A stretch of DNA of 64,000 nt from Haematobia irritans. Lineage: Eukaryota > Arthropoda > Insecta > Diptera > Muscidae. The first letter of the stretch is position 1, and every line of letters starts with the position of its first letter. The stretch is from assembly GCF_050003625.1 (NCBI RefSeq), contig NC_134397.1, positions 198,793,063 to 198,857,062 of the forward strand, given 5' to 3'. This document shows positions 42,708-54,082 of the stretch, in pieces. The notes under the pieces were generated by a model. It was not told where the DNA came from, ran no database searches, and saw only the letters and a program-made list of their open reading frames with translations. The translations under genes were made by a program, and so were the position numbers.

Positions 42708-45700
42708 TTAATTGTAGGCATTGTAGGCCAAATCTTGGGCTGCAGGAATTGTTTCAAATTGCTCTACACTAGGAATAGAACTGACCGAACGACCATCCCA
42801 AGGACCATGGGCTGTGATATGGGCTGAATGATGTTCATGGGCGATCTGAAAGAGGACACAAATTATTATCAAAATCAAATCAAAATGGGATAGATTTTTC
42901 CCAAAAGCGAAATAGAAATCATATCGAAAATTGAATTGATTAAAGTTTAGTAGAATTTTTGTTGGCTTCACTGAAAAAAGGTGTTCTTTTTCAGAAGAAG
43001 GAAATTTTCAACACAAAAAAAAAACTCTTTTGACCCTATACAATTCTCTTTAAATAATATATAATACTTTACAAATAAAATACTTTACATTAAAGGGAAA
43101 TTTCCTTTGTCTAAAATTTGGGAAAGTATTTTTTCTTTCGGTGTACCATATTATCAAATCTAATAAAAGTAAATATATAAATAATTTCAATTTATATGAA
43201 TTAATATTAATTTCAAGAATTTGTTAAAATTTTAAATATATTTTATGTGAATATAAAATATAAAATATTGTTTTTAATATTTTAAATTCAATTGAAGTTT
43301 TTTAGTTTAATTAAAAACTTTATTTAATGTAAAAAACTTTAAATTTTGTAAAATGCAATTTGAATTTTTGTAATTTTAAAAATAAGAAAAAAAAATTAAA
43401 TTACATTACATTAAGTTTTTAATTATTTTTATTTTAAATTATATTATATATATTTAACATTACTTTTTGCGTTTTTTATAAAATTTAACGATTGTGGAAA
43501 TTTTATTTTTTATTATATTGTTACCTAAAAACAGCCACGTACATGGAGGGGCTAGAGTCCGGGGCCTCGTCCCCTTGAATTTTTTTTTTGGAACCATAGA
43601 AAAATATCTTGCCCATATAGAGTCAAGAGGACATTTTCCCTCGGTTCTCCTGAAACAATATTTTGTGTACGTCTATGCCTATAACTATAATATTGTGTGG
43701 TTGATATTTATTGCAAACAACATCATCTGACAGTTGACAGATTTAGTCCATTGACAGTTGATTATATTGTTTGCTAGCTTGCAACAGTATTTTGATCTAT
43801 TGCATTCAGAAATAAAGTTATTCGAGATGGAATCTAAGCATCATAATGTGATTGCTTTATATTTAGCTAAAAAACTATAAGAGCTTATTGCAGAGGTCTC
43901 CAGCATTTAAATGTTTATAAATATTTTGTTTCAACCATGGGGTCAAAATGATTGCCGAAAATAATCTGAAGAGAGTATAAGGGCTCAGCACACGTCGAGC
44001 AAGAATGGATTCATTTCTATGGCCCAATGGCCATCAAAATCTCCGGATGTGAATCCTTTGGACTTTTAAGCCTGGGGCATTTTGGAGGGTTAGGTAGGCA
44101 CTAAAAAATACCAAAGTGTCGATCACTGCAAGACGGTACTTCACCCGGAAATTGGCCAAAATACCGCAGAGCCAATTTCGAATGCATGTGATGGCTTTGT
44201 CGGTCATATTTCGTGCCAATGGTGAATCTTTCCGTGAATAAATTTAAATTAACTCTTAAATTTGATATTATTTCCGTATATTTTGCCTTTGAGCAATAAA
44301 ATAAAAAAAAATCATATAGCGGTATACTTTGTTGTACATGCATATCAGCCACTTTTAGGTGACAATATTCTCTTCAACGGGCTACACTTGAAACTTTAGA
44401 CAGATCGAATTTCTAAATTTTTCTTTTTACCGTGTTTGAATTTTAGTTCCGGGAAGCTAAATGCCGCATCAAGGTCTAAAAAAAGTTCTTTTCGAATATC
44501 TAAAACTGATTTCCTGATGATGAAGATACACGACAGGTTTAAGGAATCTACCAGGACGCGAACAACAATTTTGCAATTTTTAATATTTTTGTATTTATAT
44601 AAAATATTTTACGATTTTTAATTTAAGGTCGATATAATTTATTTTATACGCAATTATTGTTTATAAGCTTGCAAAATTTAATTTGATAACTTAATTTGTT
44701 TTGATAACTTATGTTTTTTTTTTTATTTTAGTAAAACATTATATTTGACATGTATGTAAACTTTTTCACGCTCTGATTTTTTTTTATATTTTAGTCTTTA
44801 TAAAAAATATTTTTCGTTTATTTATTTTAAATTTTTTCTTATTGATTTTTTATGCCAATGGTTTTTATTTTATTGTATTTTAGTTTGTTGTGTTAATTTA
44901 CTATTTTTTTAATATTAATAAAATTTTAAATTTAATAAATGATGATGATTTGCTATCTTTGTAAACTTTTTTCACACTCAAGATTTGTTTTTCAATTTTA
45001 TTGCCTTTACATTAAATATTTTCTTATAATTTATTTAAATTTTGTTTTAATTGATTGTATGCAGTTATTGTTATTGTATTTTAGATTGTTTTGATATTAT
45101 TTTATTTTAGTAGTTTTAAGTTTAAAAAAATAAGATTTGAAATCTTTATCAAATTTTTCATACTCAGACTTTTTTTAAATATTTTTATATTTATATAAAC
45201 TATTTTGCAACAAAAAATAGTTGATTTTTTTTGGTTTTGTTTTTAAATATTTTTGAATTTATATTTCAATTTTTTTTATGTAATTATTGTTTATTAGTTT
45301 GTTTTGATACTTTTTAAAATTAAAAAGATTTAAATAAAAAAAAAAACTTTACATCTTTATAAAATTTTTATTTTATACACTCAGACTTTTTAAAAATATT
45401 TTTATATTGAGATCAAATATTTTCCGATTATTTAGTTAAATTTTATTTTATATGAAATTTTTATATTTTGTATTTTTTTTTATATTTTAAATATTGTATT
45501 GATGATGCCTTTTGTTTTTAAATATTGTTATCTTTATATTAAATAGGTTCTGATTATTTATTTAAATTTTGTTTTATGTCTTTTTAATGTATATGATATT
45601 TTTATAAAATTTTTAAAATATTTTCATATTTATATGAAATATTTTTCAATTACTTATTTAAAGATTTTTTTTTTATATGAAATAACTGTATTTTAATTTA

Positions 45701-48229
45701 TGTTGATGATTTTTTGTTTGTTTTTAATTTTAGTAAAATTTAAAAATTTTCATAATATTTTTATTTTAATTTTATAGTTTTGTTTAAAGCTTTAGAAGTA
45801 TAATTTTATTTTTTTTTTATTTTATACACTCTGACTTTTTAAAAATATTTTTATATTTAGATCAAATATTTTCCGATTATTTACTTAAATTTTATTTTAT
45901 ATGAAATTTTTATATTTTATTTTGTATTGATGATGCCTTTTGTTATCTTTATATTAAATAGGTTCTGATTATTTATTTATATTTTGTTTTATGTCTTTTG
46001 AATGCATTTGATATTTTTATAAAATTTTTAAAATATTTTCATATTTATATGAAATATTTTTCAATTACTTATTTAAAGTTTTTTTTATAGGAAATAACTG
46101 TATTCTAATTTATGTTGATGATTTTTTGTTTGTTTTTAATTTTAGTAAAATTTAAAAATTTTCATAATATTTTTATTTTAATTTTATAGTTTTGTTTAAA
46201 GCTTTAGAAGTATAATTTTATGTTTTTATTTTATACACTCAGCCTTTTAAAAAAATTTTATATTTAGATCAAATATTTTCCGATTATTTATTTAAATGTT
46301 ATTTTATATGAAATTTTTATATTTTATTTTGTATTGATGATGCCTTTTGGTTTTAAATATTGTTATCTTTATATTAAATAGGTTCTGATTATTTATTAAA
46401 TTTTGTTTTATGTCTTTTGAATGCATTTGATATTTTTATAAAATTTTTAAAATATTTTCATATTTATATAAAATATTTTTCAATTATTTATTTAATTATT
46501 TTTTATATGAAATAACTGTATTTTAATTTATGTTGATGTATTTTTTTTTTAACTCTAGTAAAATTTAGAAATTTTCATAATATTTTTATTTTAATTTTAT
46601 ATTTTTGTTTAAAGCTTTCGAAGTATTATTTTATGTTTTTTGTAATTAATTTTAATATCGCTATATAGGCCGATTTTGTAATTATTTATGAGATAACGTC
46701 CAAATCATTGATGCTATATATCTTGAACTATGACACCCGAACTTATCGGACATCACAATTTATAATTTTGTATTTAAAAATATGTTTTTTTTGCTATTGG
46801 AAAAAAATATTTAAATCATAAAATAAATTATGATTTAAATATTTTTAAGTTTTTCGATTTTCAATAATTTTTTTAACCGGCATATGTTCACAAATTTTTT
46901 TTTTTTAATTACTTTTCGATATGATTTCTTTCACCTTAAGTTTGTTAATATCTGTTAAAGGATTTGGGATTATGAGAGAGGGAAATGAGAGCCGAAATGC
47001 AAAAGATTTAACGAAATTATTTTTGTTTTTGAAGTGCTTGGACTTGTTTTTTTTTTCTGTTAGTTGATGATGGAGGCTCGTGTAAAGGTGTCATAGGCTT
47101 AAGCAATTACTTAATTACCTATTTTATTCTTTGGTTCATTTCAATTATTTTTGGAAATTCTTGAAAAAATGCTTTGGTTATATAGATATTGAATTTTTTG
47201 GTTGCTCTCTTTGTTTAATAGTATGCTTGCATTTCGGTTCTCTTTCTCTTCGAAAATAAATACACGCACTCTCTCTCTCTCATTCTCCCTTTCTCAATTA
47301 ACATCCCGCAAATGCCTAAAAGTAGACAGTAGTGGTGTTAGCAAATTCTTATAGGGGGCACTTACCTTTTTGCAAAGTTGGAAAATGGCTAAACCAACCG
47401 AAACAAGGAAGGAGAAGAAACCCAAGCCTAAGGCATTCATGGCCTTAATTTTCAAAATACCAATAGCCATGGGAATAATGGTGATAGCCTTCAATAAGAT
47501 CAAGACCATGATGGGCATGGCCATTTTACGCAAACGATGTTTCTTGACTGGTTCATAAAAAATAGAAAAAAAAAATTGATAAATAAAAATCTTCTGTAAA
47601 TGGAAAATTCTAATGGCATGTGTTGCATACCTTTTTTGAAAAGGCCTCCCTTTTTGCCTTTGCCTTCAAAGACATCGTCACTGGAGAATTTGATATTCAG
47701 ATTTAATTCATCATTAGCCAAGTTACGTGAGGAGACAGTGACTTTGGTCTCAGCCATAGGCAAGTCCATGGTAACGTCGTGACCTTGTAAATAACTTTCG
47801 ACAACATCAAAGAAATTGCCACTGGAACGGCCCTCAACTGAGGGAGATTGATAGCCATTGGATTTAACTTCAACATTGGAGATCTTTTGAAAAAACAAGA
47901 AAAATAAAATTGAAGTATAATTTTTTTAAACATCAGAAATTATTTAGAATTTTTTGTAATTAATTTTTTTTTTATTATTCTTTACAAAACAGAAAATATT
48001 TTTATTTTATAATTAATAAAACTATACTCAATCTTACCTTGAAATCATCTTTCGTCATTACCGTGTCCAAAAATCTCATAGCTCTCACCTTAACACAGGC
48101 CATACTGTCACTACCGCTTTCACATTTGGCATTCTCATCTTCGATCATGCTCTGCATGTTAACGGCATGACACCCAATGGCCGTTAGACCCAATAAGGCC
48201 ATAAGGATCATATATTTAGAAGAAATCAT
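42708..48229 (-). CDS. Osiris family protein (DUF1676), gene 3
   Basis: Four exons join to 254 aa: 48229-48038, 47883-47631, 47547-47366 and 42845-42708. Donors GTAAGA, GTATGC and GTAAGT; acceptors TCAAAAG (weak), GAACCAG and TTTCAG; all frames join. Signal peptide [19 protein letters not shown]. Cysteines in [16 protein letters not shown] are followed by FLDTV, as in other Osiris N-domains. A charged middle region follows, then a hydrophobic segment (about residues 155-205; [19 protein letters not shown]). [11 protein letters not shown] at the very C-terminus is the AQxLAYxxY motif. Without the distant last exon the protein would read through the donor and end VSAPYKN plus about 16 residues with no motif. 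Introns are 154, 83 and 4520 bp. Only distantly related to genes 1 and 2. Ortholog number not assigned. Confidence 0.88.
42969..43144. mobile_element. possible small CACTGAAAAA MITE in intron
   Basis: Left CACTGAAAAAAGGTGTTC, right complement CACCGAAAGAAAAAATAC. Flanks do not match (tt versus ta), so the call is tentative. It lies in gene 3 intron 3. Confidence 0.4.
43145..43825. other. intron 3 of gene 3, nothing recognised
   Basis: AT-rich, apart from a GC-richer patch at about 43535-43580 (ggggctagagtccggggcct). No known element seen. Confidence 0.4.
43826..44240 (+). pseudogene. mariner-superfamily transposase remnant
   Basis: Translation fragments include [15 protein letters not shown] near 43826, then [13 protein letters not shown] (third catalytic Asp block of Tc1/mariner proteins) near 44020, [13 protein letters not shown] and FRANGESFR. 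Stops and frameshifts, with a large central deletion. SPDVNPLDF suggests a maT-like (DD37D) lineage. It lies in intron 3 of gene 3. Confidence 0.65.
44740..46640. repeat. intronic AT-rich tandem array
   Basis: The marker word tcatactcagacttttt (with variants) recurs at about 44762, 44968, 45158, 45372, 45823 and 46232, spacings of 206, 190, 214, 451 and 409 bp. The last units share long identical stretches (agatcaaatattttccgatt, taggttctgattattta). It looks like a roughly 205-bp repeat whose newer copies amplify as roughly 410-bp dimers. All within gene 3 intron 3. Confidence 0.7.
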
Positions 48230-48338
48230 GGTGTATCCCCTCAAAAATCTGATATCTCTGCTAACCAAAAACCGTCGCGCTATTTTCCCCGTAAGCTTAC
48301 CGTGTGCACTGTGGTCAGTGTGAAATGACAATTGCAAA

Positions 48339-48373
48339 TAATAATTAAATTTCTATTGTCCACGTTTTTTATA
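48339..48373 (-). promoter_or_regulatory. core promoter of Osiris gene 3
   Basis: TATAAAA at 48373-48367 in TAGTATAAAA, with a predicted start A at 48339, again 34 nt downstream, though the initiator is TTATTT rather than TCATTG. The predicted 5' UTR is about 110 nt. Confidence 0.65.
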
Positions 48374-49787
48374 CTAAGCATTAACGACACAAAAATAAAA
48401 CAAACAACATTCGATGGAACACTAAAGAAAACAGAGCAACATGTCAGAAATCAATCGATTGCAGACTCGACTTTACTCTCCACAACTCTCACAGGGCAAA
48501 CGATGAAATTCATTGTCAATGGTGGATGTGGAAAAAATGTTTACAATGTATAATGCTAGTAGGCCAATTGAAATGACAGACATGGCCAATAGTGGTTACT
48601 GCCACTGCCACCACTACACCGCCACCAATACCACCACAGCAATGCATTTAAAATCTCCAACTCTCCGTAGCTACGCTATTGATTTTCATAGAGAGCCATC
48701 TGAAGTGGTTATTGGCTTTAGCCATTATGGCGTATACTTTACGTTATTTTCTTCTTCTTTATAATGAAGTGCGTGAGTATTTCTCCCTCTCTCCTCTCTG
48801 TCTTTTTCTCTTGTTCAATGAGTTGAATTTCATTCATGTTCATTTCTTGTTAGCTCTGCAATTGCATTTAAGAATCCTCTCACGTACGTACACTAGCGAT
48901 GTTGTTATGCTTGTGTTCGATATCTTTGGTTTGTATTCAATCAAAAATTAATTTTTGTCTTTCGTGAGGCTATGGAACATCTCATTTCCAAGTACCATCA
49001 TTCATATCGTTGTTATTGTATTCTAATTAGTTTTGTGGTTGTGAAGTTAAAGCACTCATTGTTTATTTTAGATTATCGTTATTATAGAATTATAGAACAT
49101 AGTAATTAGTTTATGTCTAGCCATGCGTAATTAATAATTTAAGAGGGCATTTGGAAAGCTAAAAACTCATTAGCTTTTGCTACGGCAACTAAGTATAAAT
49201 TTAAATTGAGTTTTTCTGTAAAATTATATCTCAAAGATACCTATAGGGAATTCTATTAAGAATTCCCTATAAATTCAATCCTAAAAAAAATTAAAAAACA
49301 TACAGGAAAAAATATTACTGAATTTTTTTTACTTAAAATTTTAATTGGATTTTGAAAAAATATTTAATCAAAAATTGAATGGATTCAATCAAAGCGAAAA
49401 TCAAAATCGGAAATGAATTGGGCCAATTATTTTTTAATTGGCGTTTTTTTTATTGATACTACTCTGAAAAAACAGTGAAGACAATTTTAATAAGGCCATG
49501 CAATCAAGAGGATTCTGAAAATGTACTGAATGACGTAGCTCAACATTTTTTTCTTGCTGGATTTCATTAAAGAAAATAAAATTCAGCAGGTCTAATACAG
49601 TGCCAGCAACTACAATGTGGTAGTTGCTGACACTATATTAATATCATAACTTCATTCCATAGCTTTCATTTTCAGTAAGTGTCATTTGGCCAGAGTGTAA
49701 ATAAAATAGTTCTTTTTTTTTGCTCTCAATATGTCAAGTTTGGTAAAATATAATAAAATGGGAGGTAAACGTTTTTCGACACTTGAA
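48374..49787. other. upstream flank of gene 3, nothing recognised
   Basis: Contains a CCA-rich run (48600-48645) and a CT-rich run (48780-48815). No gene, RNA or known repeat found. Confidence 0.45.
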
Positions 49788-49812
49788 TAAGTAGTAGTAG
49801 TAGTAGTAGTAG
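49788..49812. repeat. (AGT)n microsatellite
   Basis: About eight AGT triplets in a row. Confidence 0.9.
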
Positions 49813-49847
49813 CAGAATGCATATTTTGGTTCAAACGCATGCACTAT

Positions 49848-50055
49848 AAAAACCGACCCCCAGATTTGATATCTGGAGCCTCTTGAAGAAGTAAATTTTA
49901 TTCGATGTTATTGAAGTTTGGTATGTGATGTCAATATGTGCTTTCTAACAACCGTGTGAAAAGGGGCCCATATCGGTCCATAATTATATATAGCCCTCAT
50001 ATAAACCGACCTTCATTTTGGACTTTTCGAGTCTCTTTTGAAGGGCAAAATTTAT
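49848..50055 (-). repeat. P-family core fragment
   Basis: Minus-strand P core: aaccgacccccagatttgat, ccatatcggtccataattat, then atatagccctcatataaacc. About one and a half core units with no termini. Confidence 0.75.
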
Positions 50056-50485
50056 GAGATTGTTACACTGAAAAAAGCATGCCCGGTTCCAAAGATTTTG
50101 TCCTTACTTAATTTTGGTATTGATTCCGAGCCAAAGAAGCGGATTTTAATTTATCGCTTTTTCAGCTTTTTTTCTTCATATGCTATAAAAGTCTTTTAAA
50201 AAACGAGTTAGCGACAACTTTATTTTCCAAATTAAAACTCGACTTCCAGTAGAAATTATGTTATGTTTCAAGTAAAAAACGGCTTTAAAATAAAGTGTTG
50301 AAAAACATGACCTATATTTGAACGATTTTTTGCTTTGTAGTCAAGACGCAAAAAGACAACAAATTTAAAGACAATTTCATTAAATTTAAAGAATTTTTCT
50401 GAATTATTAAAGTCAAGTTGACCTTAGCCAAACATTTTTCTTTCATGTTATGATACCCATTTTCAAGTGAAATCTATTAAATACT

Positions 50486-52470
50486 AGCGTAACCCGGCCC
50501 GCTTCGCTGCGCCTTCCGAAGTGTTTTTGTAGGAACATTTTGCGTTAACTTAGTCAACCATATCCTTCGTGCTGAAAACAAATTCGAAAAGATTTGAATT
50601 CTTTCAAACAAATCGGACTACTTGCTTTTTCATTTATAGATACAAATACGGCGGATATGCATATGTAAAACGGTTCGTCTTAAAAAATGTCGAGGAGAGG
50701 GTGTACTCTTTCCTCAAAATTTTTTAAATAATGTTCAGTATTCAAGTAGTTGGAAAATCTTCTATATTTCTTGTGAATTTTAAGTGTGGAAATGTATCCT
50801 TCTCCTCAACATATCTGAAAATTAAGCACTATATTATAATAACATAACATACAAAGAATTACAGTTTCCAATTCAATAAATCGGAAAAAGCAAAAGTAGT
50901 AAAAAATTTTAACACATTAACATTTGATAAATTGTGGGAAAATGATGCACCCTCTACGTTGGCTGCCAATTTCATGTAAATTTAAGTTCTTTACTAAAAA
51001 GGAGTCTGGCAGAAGTCTGTGCAAAAATCATAAATTTATGTACCGAGTTCCCAGTTACGGACAACCCTCTACTTTCAATTTAAGAAAAAAAAAAACGGAC
51101 AAAAGGGAACCCTCTCCCCACCTTCGCTCCACTCCGTCCTGATATCGGACTATGACTTACCCCTATATTAATTTCAAAACTACTCAATGGTCCCTACAAA
51201 TTCTATCGAAGTAAATCGACAAAGTTTATTCAAATTTTCCCCTTCCCCAACCAGATATCGAAAAATCATATACTAATTTAAAAATCATGTATAAATTTAA
51301 TCACCTCCTCCCACGTTCCCTGTAAATTTCAAGTAGATCGGCGATGTTTAAATTTTGCTCTATTGTTTTAAAGGGACGTCACTTTCCCCGATACAATATC
51401 GACAAACACCGTAGTGAATATCACCCCTAACCTTCCCTGAAAATTCTTGAAACTTTCCTTCAAGTGTGGGACAAGGAAGGTTGCCTCTTCGTTCATAACC
51501 TTCCCCCACTGCCTATGTAAATTTCAAGAAAACTTAAGAATTGTTGTTTTTTTTGCAGTTTTAGAGGAGGACCTCCTCCCCGACTAAATATCGAAAAGTG
51601 ATGTGCGTATCTTTTGTAAACGTCCCAGAAAATGTCAAGCAAATTATAAGCCTAAAGGGGCGGCCTCTCTTCCGTCCAAATATCACAAAATCAGGTATCA
51701 ACTATTAATATCGTAACCTGTCCCCAGTCCTCTGTAAATTTCAAGTAACTCGGTAAAGTTAAATTGTTTCTCTGTATGTACTTAAGAGAAGCGGATGTCT
51801 CCCTATGCCCTTTTATTTTTATTAAAAAATCAGGAACCTGATATAAATTTCATAACCTCACCCATTTTTTCCGTAAAATTTCAGTCGGGGGAGTTTAGTT
51901 TTGTTTTCACTGTACTTAAAAAAAAGTCGGACAAAGGGGTGGTCCCCCTCCCCGACCAAATATCGAAAAATAATGTGTCTAGATGGTAACATTCAATGAA
52001 AATTTCAAGCAAACCACATATGAGATCATCAGGTACCCCATATTAGTTCCATAACCTCACCGCATGTTCTCTGTAAATCTCAAATAATTTAGAGAATTTT
52101 AGTTTTTTTCACTGTACATTAAAAAAAAATCGAACAAAGGGGAGATCCCCCTCCGCCGCCAAATATCGAAATATAAAGTAGCGTATCTTTATCTAGATGC
52201 CAACCCCAACCTTGAATGAAAATTTCAAGCAAATCGGTCAACTTTGGTTCAATTTTCAAAAAGTCGGACAAAGGGGAGGTCCCCCTCCGCGACCAGGTGT
52301 CAAAAAATGAGGTACCCTATTTTCACCACATGAACGCCGCCTACGATCTCTGAAAGTTTCAAGTAAATCGGTTCAGCCGTTTCGGAGCCAACTCGGTACA
52401 TACAAACAAACAAACAAACAAACAAACAAATAAACAAACATAGATTGAATTTTATATATATAGATAGATA
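50486..52470 (+). repeat. dispersed repeat with internal tandem units
   Basis: GC-richer than its surroundings. It contains about seven loose repeats of ggggaggtccccctcc, gaccaaatatcgaaaaat, ataacctcacc and ctgtaaatttcaagtaa. It ends atcggttcagccgtttcgga, an end style seen in RTE-type retroelement 3' regions, but no RT is present here. A related piece is at 1707-2052. Confidence 0.65.
52403..52441. repeat. (AAAC)n microsatellite
   Basis: About nine AAAC units at the 3' end of the dispersed repeat, compatible with a retroelement tail. Confidence 0.9.
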
Positions 52471-52705
52471 TAGATAAGGATAGTACGACTTCATTGAAAA
52501 ATGTATCGACTTTTGGACAAACTTTATATTTGAGAAATGTGTCTTCTATGCTAATCAAAATTTGCATTCTTTTTTTAAAGACATAAAATCTTTGACCTCG
52601 CGACAATATTTTTTTCAGTGTACTTTATGTTAGCATATGCATTGTTAGCAACATAATCACACTCAAAAAAGTTTTTAGTTTTATATCCGCTTACAAAGAC
52701 TTACA

Positions 52706-53466
52706 ACAAAAATAAAATTTTGGCGAAATTTTCTATAAAAATAAAATGTTGACAAAATTTTCTGTAGAAATAAAATTTTCACAAAATTTTCTATAGAAAT
52801 AAAATTTTGACAAAAATTTCTATAAAAATAAAATTTTGAGAAAATTTTCTATAGAAATAAAATTTCAACAAAATTTTCTATAGAAATAAAATTTTGACAA
52901 AATTTTCTATAGAAATAAAATTTTGACAAAATTTTCTATAGAAATAAAATTTTGACAAAATTTTCTATTGAAATAAAATTTTGACAAAATTTTCTATTGA
53001 AATAAAATTTTGACAAAATTTTCTATAGAAATACAATTTTGACAAAAAATTTTAGAGAAATAAAATTTTGACAAAATTTTTAGAGAAATACAATTTTGAC
53101 ATTTTTTTCTATAGAAATAATATTTTGATAAAATTTTCTATAGAAATAAAATTTTGATAAAATTTTCTATAGAAATAATATTTTGATAAAATTTTCTATA
53201 GAAATAAAATTTTGATAAAATTTTCTATAGAAATAAAATTTTAACAAAATTTTCTATAGAAATAAAATTTTGACAAAAATTTGTAGAGAAATAAAATTTT
53301 GACAAAATTTTCTATAGAAATAAAATTTTGACAAAATTGTCTATAGAAATAAGAATTTGACAAAATTTTCTATAAAAATAAAATGTTGACAAAAATTTTT
53401 TAAAGAAATAAAATTTTGACAAAATTTTCTACAGAAACAAAATTTTGACAAAATTTTCTATAGAAA
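52706..53466. repeat. SAT29 satellite block in Q context
   Basis: 29-bp units that run directly into a Q-family tail at 53467, showing that SAT29 is not confined to P elements. Confidence 0.92.
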
Positions 53467-53578
53467 TCACAGACAGGCGGACATGGCTATATCGACTCAG
53501 GGACCCGGCCTGAACAATATTGCCAAAGACACCATATGTCTATCAAATCTTCTACTGGGTGTTGCAAACATATGCACT
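53467..53578 (+). mobile_element. Q-family tail
   Basis: gcggacatggctatatcgac, caaagacaccatatgtctat and gcaaacatatgcacta match 12980-13085 of the Q copy. Truncated before the terminal gcagggtat. Confidence 0.8.
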
Positions 53579-53671
53579 AGGGATGGAAAATACAATTTTT
53601 AAGAAAGGTACTTTTCACTAAATTAAAACAAAAATGATTGTCAAGAGCTCAATTTTAAATATTTTCCGCTT

Positions 53672-54066
53672 ACAAAGACTTACAATAAAAGTAACATTTT
53701 GGCAAAATTTTCTATAAAAATAAAATTTTGATAAAATTTTCTATAGAAATAAAATTTTGACAAAAATTTCTAGAGAAATAAAATTTTGACAAAATAGAAA
53801 TAAAATTTTGACAAAAATTTCTATAGAAATAAAATTTCGATAGAAATAAAATTTTAAGAAAGTTTTCTATAGAAATAAAATTTTGACATAATTTTCTGTA
53901 GAAATAAAATGTTGACAAAATTTTATATAGAAATAATATTTTGACAAAATTGTGTATAGAAATAATATTTTGACATAATTGTGTATAGAGATAAAATTTT
54001 GGAAAATTTTCTAAAGAAATAATATTTTGACAAAGTTTTCTATAAAGATAAAATGTAAAAAAAAAA
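53672..54066. repeat. SAT29 satellite block
   Basis: 29-bp units beside, and outside, the right terminus of the inverted P copy at 54083. Confidence 0.9.
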
Positions 54067-54082
54067 TTATAGAAAATATTTT

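Larger units (their letters stand above)
50066..52620. mobile_element. 2.55-kb TIR element with TA flanks
   Basis: Left CACTGAAAAAAGCATGCC, right complement CACTGAAAAAAATATTGTCG. TA at 50064-50065 and 52621-52622. Subterminal regions are also inverted (ccaaagattttgtccttac versus tcaaagattttatgtcttt). The centre is a dispersed repeat starting cgtaacccggcccgcttcgc (about 50486) and ending ttcggagccaactcggtaca plus (AAAC)n, which may be a separate insertion. No transposase. Confidence 0.6.

Noticed and set aside
52706..53466. Regular 29-bp repeats resembling a CRISPR array
   Set aside because: Units are contiguous with no unique spacers, are degenerate, and lie in a eukaryotic genome beside spliced genes.
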